From Mycolicibacterium vaccae NBRC 14118 = CIP 105934 (lineage in GTDB: Bacteria; Actinomycetota; Actinomycetes; Mycobacteriales; Mycobacteriaceae), in the NCBI RefSeq assembly GCF_001552715.1, contig NZ_BCRS01000035.1, positions 1 to 39,495 of the forward strand: 39,495 nt of DNA. Direction: 5' to 3'. Below the pieces are notes generated by a model. That model was not told the origin of the DNA. It was given only the letters and a program-made list of their open reading frames with translations, and did no database searches. The first letter of the stretch is position 1. Each line of letters opens with the position of its first letter. Below are positions 16,912-24,648 of this stretch, piece after piece. A program made the translations under genes and the position numbers.

Positions 16912-17666
16912 CTCTGCAGATCAGCGACGAGAACCGGGTCCGGACCCTGGTTCTGAACCGGCCCGAGGCGCTCAACGCGTTCAACCAGGAGCTCTACCTG
17001 GCCGTCGCCACCGCGCTGCGCGAGGCCGCAGAGGATCCCGACGTCGCGGTGGTGCTGCTCACCGGCGCCGGGCGGGCGTTCAGCGCGGGCAACGATCTCA
17101 AGGAGATGCAGGCCGGCATCGCCGACGGTTCGCTGACCAACGAGGGCAGCCACTTCACCACGATGATCGACGCGCTCACCGAGCTGCCCAAACCGCTGAT
17201 CTGCGCGGTCAACGGCGTCGGCCTGGGTATCGGCACGACGATCCTCGGGTACGCCGACCTGGTGTTCATGTCGACGACCGCGAGGCTGAAGTGCCCGTTC
17301 ACCAGCCTGGGCGTCGCACCGGAGGCCGCCTCGTCATACCTGTTGCCGCAGTTGATCGGTCGGCAGAACGCGGCATGGCTGCTGCTCTCCTCGGAGTGGG
17401 TCGACGCCGCCGAGGCCCAGCGCATGGGGATCGCGTGGAAGGTCTGTGAACCCGAGGATCTCCTGGCCGAGGCCCGCAGGCACGCCGAAGTGCTTGCCGC
17501 CCGGTCGATCCCGAGTCTGATCGCGGTCAAGAAGACGATCGTGGCCCCGTATCGCGACGGGATCGCGGCCGCGACCGAACGGGAGAACGCGCACTTCCAG
17601 GAGTTGCTCGGCGGGGTCGCCAACGCCGCGGCGCTCGCGGAGTTCACCGCTGGGCGCAAGTCCTGA
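16908..17666 (+). CDS. Enoyl-CoA hydratase/isomerase family protein
   Basis: A 252-aa crotonase-fold protein. The oxyanion-hole segments are SAGNDLKEM (about 61-69) and NGVGLGIGTT (about 99-108). The active-site stretch reads PFTSLGVAPEAASSYLLP: the first hydratase Glu (in the usual PEI) is replaced, and a single Glu sits in the PExxSS position found in delta3,delta2-enoyl-CoA isomerases such as ECI2. This suggests isomerase rather than hydratase chemistry (inference). The GTG start overlaps the EthD stop. The 3' end lies 2 nt from the convergent bfd gene. Confidence 0.87.
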   Translation: MTLQISDENRVRTLVLNRPEALNAFNQELYLAVATALREAAEDPDVAVVLLTGAGRAFSAGNDLKEMQAGIADGSLTNEGSHFTTMIDALTELPKPLICAVNGVGLGIGTTILGYADLVFMSTTARLKCPFTSLGVAPEAASSYLLPQLIGRQNAAWLLLSSEWVDAAEAQRMGIAWKVCEPEDLLAEARRHAEVLAARSIPSLIAVKKTIVAPYRDGIAAATERENAHFQELLGGVANAAALAEFTAGRKS

Positions 17667-17668
17667 CG

Positions 17669-17857
17669 CTAGTGCGCGACGCTCTCGGGCCGGCAGTGGT
17701 AGTGCGCTTCGATGATGGCCCGCAGCGTGCGCCGGCACCGCCCGCAGTCGCCTCCCGCTCCGCACGCCTCGGCGATGTCCTTCGACGTCCGGGCACCGTT
17801 GGCCACCACCTCGTTGACCACGTGACTCGTGGCGCCGGTGCACAGACAGACGAACAT
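17669..17857 (-). CDS. bfd: Bacterioferritin-associated ferredoxin
   Basis: A 62-aa [2Fe-2S] protein. The four cluster ligands are C4, C6 (CLC), C38 and C41 (CGRC), with the Bfd/BFD-like pattern MFVCLC at the N-terminus. Bfd donates electrons to bacterioferritin to reduce and release stored iron. It lies 8 nt downstream of the duplicated-domain gene and on the other side of an IdeR-like box from bfr, which fits that role. ATG 17857 is the only sensible start. Confidence 0.9.
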   Translation of the reverse strand: MFVCLCTGATSHVVNEVVANGARTSKDIAEACGAGGDCGRCRRTLRAIIEAHYHCRPESVAH

Positions 17858-17865
17858 CGTGGCCC

Positions 17866-18498
17866 CTAACCCTGCTCGCCGACGCTCATCAGATGCGCGA
17901 AGCGGCCCACGAACCGGGTGGGATAGGGGCCCATGCCTGCGTTGGTCATCCACTCGGCCGCGGCGTCGGGATGCTCGATCCACTGCCGGGCGCTCGCCTC
18001 GTCGGCGATCTCCTGCAGGATCAGCACTTCGTGTCCGTCGTCCAGGGCGCGGTAGACCCAGATCTTGCGGACCCCGCCCTTCCTGAAGCGCTCCAGCCCG
18101 TCGTGGATCTTGACCATCAGTTCGGCGACATCGGCCACCGAGGACATCACGCCGACGACGACCCGTCCGACATGACCCTCGGCGCTGACCCCGTCGAGGT
18201 CGATCTTCTCGACCACCTCGCCCCCGAACACCGGCGGAATGTCGTCGGCGCCGGAAATGTCGAACCATTCGAACAGCGCGGGCGAGCTCAGCACGTCCCG
18301 CATCGAATGCGCATTGCGGATACCGATTGTGGCGAACACCCGCCGGGGTTCCCAAATGGATTCGTAGACCACGACATGATGGGCGCCGATCGCGGAAAGC
18401 GATTCGCGGTGTCGCTGGAGCCATTCCCACATGCGGTCGATGTCGTCCACCCGGAAATCGCAGGCAAGAATGAATGAGTGCAGATCGTACTCACCCAT
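17866..18498 (-). CDS. Conserved protein with two similar alpha/beta repeats, iron-linked
   Basis: A 210-aa protein with no signal peptide or TM segment. Its two halves look like copies of one domain. Residues about 40-98 (HVVVYESIWEPRRVFATIGI, then RDVLSSPALFEWFD) parallel about 140-208 (KIWVYRALDDGHEVLILQEI, then RQWIEHPDAAAEWM, each ending in a P-x-x-x-G-x run). This resembles a tandem dimeric alpha-beta barrel (ferredoxin-like) protein. It is the first gene of an operon with bfd and faces an IdeR-like box, so expression is probably iron-controlled. No catalytic residue can be named. Function unknown. Confidence 0.75.
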   Translation of the reverse strand: MGEYDLHSFILACDFRVDDIDRMWEWLQRHRESLSAIGAHHVVVYESIWEPRRVFATIGIRNAHSMRDVLSSPALFEWFDISGADDIPPVFGGEVVEKIDLDGVSAEGHVGRVVVGVMSSVADVAELMVKIHDGLERFRKGGVRKIWVYRALDDGHEVLILQEIADEASARQWIEHPDAAAEWMTNAGMGPYPTRFVGRFAHLMSVGEQG

Positions 18499-18531
18499 TG
18501 GTTACCCTTACCTACGGTCGGACAGAAACAG

Positions 18532-18550
18532 TTAGCGCAGTCTAACCTTA
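18532..18550. promoter_or_regulatory. IdeR-like iron box
   Basis: The 19-mer matches the IdeR consensus TTAGGTTAGGCTAACCTAA at 14 of 19 positions, including TTAG and CTAACCT in the two arms. It lies 34 nt from the start of the bfd operon and about 190 nt from the bfr start. A weaker partial match (13/19) overlaps the upstream gene start at 18497-18515. Confidence 0.5.
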
Positions 18551-18738
18551 CTTAGCCTAGCCAGTCCAGAGTTGACGGCTGAACTGGGGCGCTGTCGGAC
18601 GGAACTTCGCGACAACACGCCCCCCGCAGGCATATTGGCGTTCTTTCGACGGGTTGAATGGACTACATTGAAAGGGCTCGCACATAGCCCGTGCAGATAG
18701 CGCACGCAATCAGCCCGCCAGGCGTTTAGGAGCCGATC

Positions 18739-19218
18739 ATGCAAGGCGATCCCGAGGTCCTCAAATTGCTCAACGAGCAATTAACGAGCGAATTGACGGC
18801 GATCAACCAATATTTCCTGCATTCCAAGATGCAGGACAATTGGGGATTCACCGAATTGGCCGAGCACACTCGGAAAGAATCATTCGAAGAAATGGTTCAC
18901 GCCGAGCACATCACCGATCGCATTCTCATTCTCGACGGATTGCCGAACTACCAGCGGCTGTTCTCCCTGCGGGTCGGCCAGACCGTGCGGGAGCAGTTCG
19001 AGGCCGATCTGGCGATCGAGTACGAGGTGGTGGCGCGACTCAAGCCGGGCATCATGATGTGCCGGGAGAAGGGCGACGCGACGTCGGCGACCCTGCTGGA
19101 GAAGATCCTGGCCGACGAGGAACTGCACATCGACTACCTGGAAACCCAGTTGGAGCTGATGACCAAGCTCGGCGACGAGCTCTACCTGGCCCAGTGCGTG
19201 TCCCGCCCGCCGCAGTAG
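18739..19218 (+). CDS. bfr: Bacterioferritin (heme-binding ferritin)
   Basis: A 159-aa subunit of the 24-mer iron store. All ligands are in place: ferroxidase residues E18, E51, H54, E94, E127 and H130, and heme-ligating M52. It is the homologue of M. tuberculosis bfrA (Rv1876), and its neighbour, the DHA2 pump, matches Rv1877, so the order is conserved. AGGAG lies 6 nt before ATG 18739. The 240-bp region upstream carries an IdeR-like box, consistent with control by iron. Confidence 0.95.
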   Translation: MQGDPEVLKLLNEQLTSELTAINQYFLHSKMQDNWGFTELAEHTRKESFEEMVHAEHITDRILILDGLPNYQRLFSLRVGQTVREQFEADLAIEYEVVARLKPGIMMCREKGDATSATLLEKILADEELHIDYLETQLELMTKLGDELYLAQCVSRPPQ

Positions 19219-19261
19219 GGGTTCGGGTTTCACGTCCGCGGGAATGCCAGCCGCCTGAATG

Positions 19262-19308
19262 ACGTAACTCCCATAGCTCATCTAACGATGAGGTGAGCGG
19301 AGCTACGT
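19262..19308. promoter_or_regulatory. Nested dyad upstream of the efflux-pump gene
   Basis: The outer arms ACGTAACTCC (19262-19271) and GGAGCTACGT (19299-19308) pair at 9 of 10 positions. The inner arms CTCATC and GATGAG (19277-19292) pair perfectly around TAAC. The dyad ends 5 nt before the Shine-Dalgarno site, so it could be an operator or an RNA hairpin. Confidence 0.5.
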
Positions 19309-19325
19309 GTCACAGGAAGGCAGGT

Positions 19326-21383
19326 ATGACAGCGTCCCCTGCAGCACATCCCGAGACCACCGAGCCGGCAGAACCGACCCCGGTCAGTCCGCAGCGCCGC
19401 AACATCATCTTCGTGGCGGTGATGCTCGGCATGCTGCTCGCCGCCCTGGACCAGACGATCGTCGCGACGGCCCTGCCGACCGTGGTCGCCGACCTCGGCG
19501 GCGCGGGCCACCAATCCTGGGTGGTCACCAGCTACCTGCTGGCCTCGACCATCGTCACCGCGATCGTCGGCAAGCTCGGCGACATGTTCGGCCGCAAGGT
19601 CATCTTCGCCGTGGCCGTCCTGTTCTTCCTGGCCGGTTCGGTGATGTGCGGGATCTCCTCGTCGATGGAGATGCTCGTGGCCTCCCGGGCCCTGCAGGGC
19701 ATCGGCGGCGGGGCGCTGATGGTCACCTCGGCGGCGTTGATCGGTGAGGTGATCCCGCTGCGTGACCGCGGGCGCTACCAGGGCGCGCTCGGCGCGGTGT
19801 TCGGTGTGACGACCGTGATCGGGCCGCTGCTCGGCGGATACTTCACCGACCACCTGAGCTGGCGCTGGGCGTTCTGGATCAACGTGCCGATCGGGATCGT
19901 GGTGCTCGTCGTCGCGCTGACCACGATTCCGGCCCTGAGCAGGCGCGGGAAACCGGTCATCGACTTCGCCGGCATCGCGCTGATCGGGGTCGGCGCCTCC
20001 GGTCTCACGCTGGCCACGAGCTGGGGCGGCGGCACCTACGCCTGGTCCTCGCCGACGATCATCGGGCTCTTCGTCGGCTCGGTGATCGCCCTGGCCCTCT
20101 TCGTACGGGTGGAGCTGCGCGCCGCCGAACCGATCCTGCCCATCCGGTTGTTCGCCAGCCCCGTGTTCACCGTGTGCTGCATCCTGTCGTTCATCGTCGG
20201 CTTCGCGATGCTCGGTGCGCTGACGTTCCTGCCGACGTTCATGCAGTTCGTCGACGGCGTCTCGGCGACCGAGTCGGGACTGCGCACCCTGCCGATGGTC
20301 GGCGGGCTGCTGCTGACCTCGATGGGCAGCGGCGTGCTGGTCAGCCGCACCGGCCGCTACAAGATCTTCCCGGTGACCGGCACCGCGGTGATGGTCCTGG
20401 GCTTCGTGCTGCTCTCGCAGATGGATGCGAGCACCCCGCTGCTGCAGCAGAGCGCCTACCTGTTCGTACTGGGCATCGGCATCGGCATGTGCATGCAGGT
20501 GCTGATCCTCGTCGTGCAGAGCACGGTGAAGTTCTCCGACCTCGGGGTCGCCACCTCGGGGGTGACGTTCTTCCGCACCATCGGAAGCTCGTTCGGGGCC
20601 GCGATCTTCGGCTCGCTGTTCGCCAACTTCCTGCACGTGCGCATCGCCACGGCGCTGGCCGCCGGCGGGGCCCCACCCCAGGCGGCCGAATCCCCGCAGG
20701 TGCTGCATCAGCTGCCGCCCGAGGTCGCCGCCCCGATCGTCACGGCGTACGCGGACTCGCTGGGCCTGGTCTTCCTGTGTGCGGCCCCGGTCGCCGCGAT
20801 CGGCTTCGTCGTCGCACTGATGCTCAAACAGGTGCCGTTGCAGGAGATCGAGGCCGCCGCGGCCCGGGACATGGGGGAGGGCTTCGGGATGCCCACCGCC
20901 GACACCCCCGAGGAGATGCTCGAGACGGCGGTGAGCCGGTTGGTGCGCCAGTCACCGGAGATCCGGCTGCGCAGCATCGCGGGCACCCGCGGCTGCGAAT
21001 CCGACGTGGCGCTGCTGTGGGCGCTGATCCAGATCTACCGGCAGAGCCAGGTATTCGGGTCGGCGCGGCTCAGCGAAATGGCCGAACGCCTGCGCGTACC
21101 CCCGGAAGTGCTCGAGCCGACCTTCGACCGGCTCGTCGAGTGCGGGCACGCGCTGCGGACGGGAGACCAGCTGTGGTTGACCCAGTCCGGCGCGCGTCAG
21201 GTCGATGCGACATCCGCGGCGCTGGTCAGCCGGATCGTCGCCAAGCTGGAGAGCTCACCGGGTTTCGAGGGCCGCCCGGACCGGGCCGAGGTCGAGGCCG
21301 CGCTGGAGAAGATCGCCCAGCGGCTGCTGGTGCAGCGCGACTGGGACGACGACCGGACCCAACTCGCTTCCGCGACACGCTGA
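19326..21383 (+). CDS. DHA2-family (EmrB/QacA) multidrug efflux transporter with C-terminal extension
   Basis: A 685-aa major facilitator, homologue of Rv1877, predicted to have 14 TM segments (about 20-515). DHA2 motifs are visible: LAALDQTIVATALPTV (motif D1), GKLGDMFGRK (motif A) and SRALQGIGGGAL (motif B). A cytoplasmic tail of about 165 residues follows, containing a winged-helix-like stretch (RLSEMAERLRVPPEVLEPTFDRLVECG). ATG 19326 is chosen over an upstream in-frame codon because AGGAAGG lies 5 nt before it. It is downstream of bfr. The substrate is unknown; many homologues confer resistance to several drugs. Confidence 0.9.
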   Translation: MTASPAAHPETTEPAEPTPVSPQRRNIIFVAVMLGMLLAALDQTIVATALPTVVADLGGAGHQSWVVTSYLLASTIVTAIVGKLGDMFGRKVIFAVAVLFFLAGSVMCGISSSMEMLVASRALQGIGGGALMVTSAALIGEVIPLRDRGRYQGALGAVFGVTTVIGPLLGGYFTDHLSWRWAFWINVPIGIVVLVVALTTIPALSRRGKPVIDFAGIALIGVGASGLTLATSWGGGTYAWSSPTIIGLFVGSVIALALFVRVELRAAEPILPIRLFASPVFTVCCILSFIVGFAMLGALTFLPTFMQFVDGVSATESGLRTLPMVGGLLLTSMGSGVLVSRTGRYKIFPVTGTAVMVLGFVLLSQMDASTPLLQQSAYLFVLGIGIGMCMQVLILVVQSTVKFSDLGVATSGVTFFRTIGSSFGAAIFGSLFANFLHVRIATALAAGGAPPQAAESPQVLHQLPPEVAAPIVTAYADSLGLVFLCAAPVAAIGFVVALMLKQVPLQEIEAAAARDMGEGFGMPTADTPEEMLETAVSRLVRQSPEIRLRSIAGTRGCESDVALLWALIQIYRQSQVFGSARLSEMAERLRVPPEVLEPTFDRLVECGHALRTGDQLWLTQSGARQVDATSAALVSRIVAKLESSPGFEGRPDRAEVEAALEKIAQRLLVQRDWDDDRTQLASATR

Positions 21384-21403
21384 CACGGTGATCGGGACGC
21401 GGC

Positions 21404-21409
21404 TACGCT
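21404..21409 (+). promoter_or_regulatory. -10 element TACGCT for leaderless CMD-family transcript
   Basis: TACGCT is followed by 7 nt and then ATG 21417. Confidence 0.45.
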
Positions 21410-21416
21410 TCGGCCC

Positions 21417-21899
21417 ATGAGCCGAATCGGAGATTTCGCTGACGACGACGTGACCGCGTTCGCGGTGAAGTCACCCGAACTTGGCACCGCGATGGCCCAA
21501 TTGGCCAACGCCGTCTACACCAAGAACCGGCTGCCCATGCGGGTGCGGGAAGCCGCGCGGATCGTCATCGCCTACGCCAACGAGTGCGTGGTGTGCCAGA
21601 ACACCCGGGATGCCGAGGGCGAGGCCAACGGTATCGACGAGGAGTTCTACGACTACGCCACGCAGTGGCGGACCTGGCCGGGCTACAGCGACCAGGAGCG
21701 CGTCGCAATGGAGTTCGCCCACCGGTTCGCCACCGGGCACACCGAACTGCGCGACGACGAGGAGTTCTGGCAGCGCGCCGCCGAGCATTTCGACGACGAA
21801 CTGCTCACCGACCTGGCCATCTCGTGCGCGATGTGGGTGGGTATGGGCCGCATGCTGCGCACCCTCGACATCGGCCAGGCCTGCAAGCTGACGCTGTAG
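21417..21899 (+). CDS. Carboxymuconolactone decarboxylase/AhpD-like family protein
   Basis: A 160-aa all-helical protein of the CMD/AhpD-like family. The segment RVREAARIVIAYANECVVCQN holds a CxxC pair (C57, C60), as in alkylhydroperoxidase AhpD. However, V59 and R64 stand where AhpD has His (CxHC and the later His), so peroxidase activity of the AhpD type is uncertain. The start lies 7 nt after TACGCT. It is co-directional with the ArsR operon but separated by a strong operator. Confidence 0.83.
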   Translation: MSRIGDFADDDVTAFAVKSPELGTAMAQLANAVYTKNRLPMRVREAARIVIAYANECVVCQNTRDAEGEANGIDEEFYDYATQWRTWPGYSDQERVAMEFAHRFATGHTELRDDEEFWQRAAEHFDDELLTDLAISCAMWVGMGRMLRTLDIGQACKLTL

Positions 21900-21917
21900 G
21901 CATTCTGCGCCAACCCC

Positions 21918-21948
21918 TTGACAACATACAACCATTCGGTTGTATGTT
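21918..21948 (+). promoter_or_regulatory. Promoter of the arsR-AHSA1 operon
   Basis: TTGACA (21918-21923) and TATGTT (21943-21948) are 19 bp apart. GTG 21955 follows the -10 by 6 nt, predicting a leaderless mRNA. Confidence 0.6.
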
Positions 21949-21950
21949 GT
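21921..21950. promoter_or_regulatory. 30-bp palindromic operator for the ArsR-type regulator
   Basis: Two perfect 13-bp arms (ACAACATACAACC and its complement) flank a 4-nt centre. The palindrome spans from the -35 into the -10 element, the usual position for a repressor site. Confidence 0.8.
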
Positions 21951-21954
21951 GGGG

Positions 21955-22311
21955 GTGATCGTGCAGGACGAGGACCGGGCGGATGCACTGTTCCACGCCC
22001 TCGCCGATCGCACCCGGCGGGACATCATGCGCCGGGTGCTCGCAGGTGAGCACTCGGTCTCCGCGCTGGCGGCGAACTACGACATGAGCTTCGCCGCGGT
22101 ACAGAAGCACGTCGCCGTACTGGACCGGGCCGGTCTGATCACCAAGCGGCGCCACGGCCGCGAGCAGCTGGCCAGCGGTGACGTGACGGCGGTGCGTTCG
22201 GTGGCGGCCCTGCTGACCGAACTGGAGCAGATCTGGCGCGGTCGGGTGGCCCGCATCGACGAGCTGATCGCCGCCGATCCCCCCGAGCAGGAACCCGATC
22301 AGGAGGAATGA
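21955..22311 (+). CDS. ArsR family winged-helix regulator
   Basis: A 118-aa winged-helix repressor of the ArsR type usually paired with AHSA1 proteins. The DNA-binding part is at about residues 30-75 (SVSALAANYDMSFAAVQKHVAVLDRAGLI). It lacks the CxC metal site of arsenic sensors, so it is probably not a metal sensor. GTG 21955 is chosen because it lies 6 nt after TATGTT and downstream of the palindrome. The gene leads directly into the AHSA1 gene. Autorepression through the 30-bp palindrome is very likely. Confidence 0.88.
   Translation: MIVQDEDRADALFHALADRTRRDIMRRVLAGEHSVSALAANYDMSFAAVQKHVAVLDRAGLITKRRHGREQLASGDVTAVRSVAALLTELEQIWRGRVARIDELIAADPPEQEPDQEE
22301..22306 (+). promoter_or_regulatory. 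Shine-Dalgarno AGGAGG setting the AHSA1 start
   Basis: AGGAGG lies 7 nt before ATG 22314 but only 1 nt before the in-frame ATG 22308, so 22314 is the better start. Confidence 0.7.
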
Positions 22312-22313
22312 CC

Positions 22314-22799
22314 ATGCCAGTGACCGACGTGTATCAGGATCTTGAGACCCGGACGCTCACCATCGTCGCCGATTTCGCGGCTCCGCTAGCCCGGGTGTGG
22401 CAGATCTACGCCGACCCCCGCCAGCTTGAGAAGATCTGGGGGCCACCGGAATTCCCGGCGACCGTGGTGGACCACGAGCTGCGCCCCGGCGGCCGCGTGA
22501 CCTACTTCATGACCGGACCGGACGGGGAGAAGTACGCCGGGTACTGGCAGGTGACCGCCGTCGACGAACCGAACGGATTCGAGTTCGACGACGGGTTTGC
22601 CGACCTGGACTTCAACCCGGACCCGGAGATGCCGGTGTCCAAGAACATCTTCACGTTCGCCGAGCACGACGGCGGCACCCGCTCGACCTTCGTCAGCATC
22701 TACGAGTCCGTCGAGGCCCTGCAGAAGGTTCTCGACATGGGCGTGATCGAGGGCGCCTCGTCGGCGATCAACCAGATCGACGGCCTGCTCGCCGGCTGA
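22314..22799 (+). CDS. SRPBCC/AHSA1 family protein
   Basis: A 161-aa START-like protein of the Aha1-C-terminal type. The fold signature is visible in FAAPLARVWQIYADPRQLEKIWGPPEFP (about 21-48) and PGGRVTYFMTGPDGEKYAGYWQV, ending in a long helix (SVEALQKVLDMGVIEGASSAINQIDGLLAG). These proteins bind hydrophobic ligands; the ligand here is unknown. It is co-transcribed with the ArsR-type regulator, an arrangement common in actinobacteria. The pair may form a ligand-responsive unit (inference). Confidence 0.88.
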   Translation: MPVTDVYQDLETRTLTIVADFAAPLARVWQIYADPRQLEKIWGPPEFPATVVDHELRPGGRVTYFMTGPDGEKYAGYWQVTAVDEPNGFEFDDGFADLDFNPDPEMPVSKNIFTFAEHDGGTRSTFVSIYESVEALQKVLDMGVIEGASSAINQIDGLLAG

Positions 22800-22809
22800 C
22801 CACTCCCGC

Positions 22810-22864
22810 GAAACCGCATTCCACGCGCCCAGTTGCGCGAATTCACCGCGTGGAATGCGATTTC
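22810..22864. repeat. Long inverted repeat between convergent genes (terminator or dispersed palindrome)
   Basis: Arms of 18 nt (22810-22827 and 22847-22864) pair at 17 positions, including a perfect 13-bp core CGCATTCCACGCG, around a 19-nt loop. It lies between the AHSA1 and amidohydrolase stops. Both a bidirectional terminator and a member of an intergenic repeat family are possible. Confidence 0.65.
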
Positions 22865-22874
22865 GGCGGGCAGG

Positions 22875-24638
22875 TCAGCGCACGCCGCGCAGCAGCCGGC
22901 CCGGTCGGGCGCCGGTGTCCACGCCGTGGCGCCGGGTCACCACGCCGTTGACCACCGTCGCGTCGTAGCCCGAGGCACCCTGGATCAGGCGGCGGCCGCC
23001 GGCAGGCAGGTCGTAGGCCATGCGGGGTACGTCCAGGCGCAGCGCGTCCATGTCGATGACGTTGAGGTCGGCCCGCTTGCCGGTGGCGATCACCCCGCGG
23101 TCGGACAGACCGAAAAGTGTTGCGGTTTCCAGGGTCTGCTTTCGCACCACGTACTCCAGCGAGAACTTCGGGCCGCGGTGCCGGTCTCTGGCCCAGTGTG
23201 TCAGCAGGAAGGTGGGGTAGGAGGCGTCGCAGATCAGACCGCAGTGCGCGCCACCGTCCGACAGGCCGGACACCGCGGCGGGGCTCTGCATCATCTCGTA
23301 GATCGCGCGGTGGTCACCCTCGGCATAGTTGAAGAACGGCAGCATCAGCATGGCGCCGGCATCGGCCTCCAGCATCAGGTCGTACATCGTCTCCAGCGGA
23401 CTCTGACCGCGGGCCGCCGCGATCGCCGCCACCGTCTTGTCAGGCGTCGGTTCGTAGTCCGGAGGATCGCCGATGGCGTAGATACGCTCGGTGCTGTACT
23501 GCGCCAGCGCGAACAGGCCGTCGAGCAGTGCACCCGGCGTCGGAGCCAGATCCTCCTCGGCGAGGATCGCCGCCTTGACCGCGGGATCGGCCAGCCGGCC
23601 CGCAAGTTCGTCGCGGGTCGATCCCGCCGAGACCGCGCGGAAGGTGGGCCGGTGGGTGAAGGCGTGGTAGCCGGGAAAACCCAGCAACATACCGAACGGG
23701 CGGGCGGCGAACTGTGCGTACAACTCGACACCGTTCTCATGGGCCTTCTCGGCCCGGTCGAGCTGTTGACGCCACAGGTCCGGTGAATGCGAGGCCTGGA
23801 TCAACGTGAACGACACCGGCCGGTCGATGTCGTCGGAAAGCTTTGCCATCCATTCCATCTCACGCATGCACGCCTCGGCCGGACTTTCACCCGCGGTCCC
23901 CTGCGGGGCCACCTCGAACACCGCCCGGCCGCCGGCGGCCATCGCGCGACCCAGTCCGAACAGTTCGGCCTCGGCGGCGTAGGTCCCGGGGACGGCCTGC
24001 CCGTCGACGGCGCGGTGCGCCTCGGTGCGGGAGGTCGAGAAACCCAGCGCACCCGCCTCGACCGCCTCCCGGACGATCCGCGCCATCGCGGCGATGTCCT
24101 CGCCGGTCGCCTCCTCGTTGTTGGCGCCGCGCTCACCCATCGCGTAACCGCGGACCGCGCCGTGGGCGATCTGAGTGCCGTAGTCGACGGCCAGACTGCG
24201 CTTCTCGATGGCGTCCAGGTACTCGGGGAAGCTCTCCCACTGCCAGGTGATGCCTTCGGCCAGCGCGGAGCCCGGGATGTCCTCGACACCTTCCATCAGC
24301 TCGATCAGCCACTGCTCGCGTCCGGGCCGCACCGGGGCGAACCCGACGCCGCAGTTGCCGCTGACCACGGTGGTGACGCCGTGCATGCTGGACGGTTCCA
24401 GAGTCTCGTCCCAGCTGACCTGCCCGTCGTAGTGGGTGTGCACGTCGACGAACCCGGGCGCGACGATGCGTCCCGTCGCGTCGATCTCGTGCGCCGCCTC
24501 GGTCTGCAATCCCTGGTCGTCGCCGTCGCGGCGGCGCACCTCGACGATTCGCCCGTCCTTGACGCCGATGTCCGCCCGGAAGCGGTCGGCGCCGGTTCCG
24601 TCGACGACCGTGCCGCCGGTGATCTTCAGATCCAGCAT
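22875..24638 (-). CDS. Amidohydrolase, N-acyl-D-amino-acid deacylase family (gene 1)
   Basis: A 587-aa metal-dependent hydrolase. H67 and H69 (VHTHYD) and C96 (SGNCGVG) fall at the same positions as the metal ligands of D-aminoacylase, and a later Asp lies in SDGGAH. The C-terminal beta strands that return to the N-terminal composite domain are visible ([16 protein letters not shown]). It probably cleaves an N-acyl or cyclic amide bond; the substrate is unknown. It is the last gene of a three-gene operon. GAGGGG upstream of ATG 24638 overlaps the stop of the NTF2-like gene, which lies 10 nt away. Confidence 0.87.
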   Translation of the reverse strand: MLDLKITGGTVVDGTGADRFRADIGVKDGRIVEVRRRDGDDQGLQTEAAHEIDATGRIVAPGFVDVHTHYDGQVSWDETLEPSSMHGVTTVVSGNCGVGFAPVRPGREQWLIELMEGVEDIPGSALAEGITWQWESFPEYLDAIEKRSLAVDYGTQIAHGAVRGYAMGERGANNEEATGEDIAAMARIVREAVEAGALGFSTSRTEAHRAVDGQAVPGTYAAEAELFGLGRAMAAGGRAVFEVAPQGTAGESPAEACMREMEWMAKLSDDIDRPVSFTLIQASHSPDLWRQQLDRAEKAHENGVELYAQFAARPFGMLLGFPGYHAFTHRPTFRAVSAGSTRDELAGRLADPAVKAAILAEEDLAPTPGALLDGLFALAQYSTERIYAIGDPPDYEPTPDKTVAAIAAARGQSPLETMYDLMLEADAGAMLMLPFFNYAEGDHRAIYEMMQSPAAVSGLSDGGAHCGLICDASYPTFLLTHWARDRHRGPKFSLEYVVRKQTLETATLFGLSDRGVIATGKRADLNVIDMDALRLDVPRMAYDLPAGGRRLIQGASGYDATVVNGVVTRRHGVDTGARPGRLLRGVR

Positions 24639-24648
24639 CGTTTGCCCC

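Noticed and set aside
18541..18562. Further IdeR-like half-sites (CTTAGCCTAG) beside the main box
   Set aside because: The best full-length alignment matches only about 10 of 19 consensus positions, near chance for this composition.
19278..20708. 476-codon minus-strand frame opposite the DHA2 transporter
   Set aside because: It is extremely rich in His, Asp, Glu, Gln and Arg, the mirror of hydrophobic codons on the other strand.
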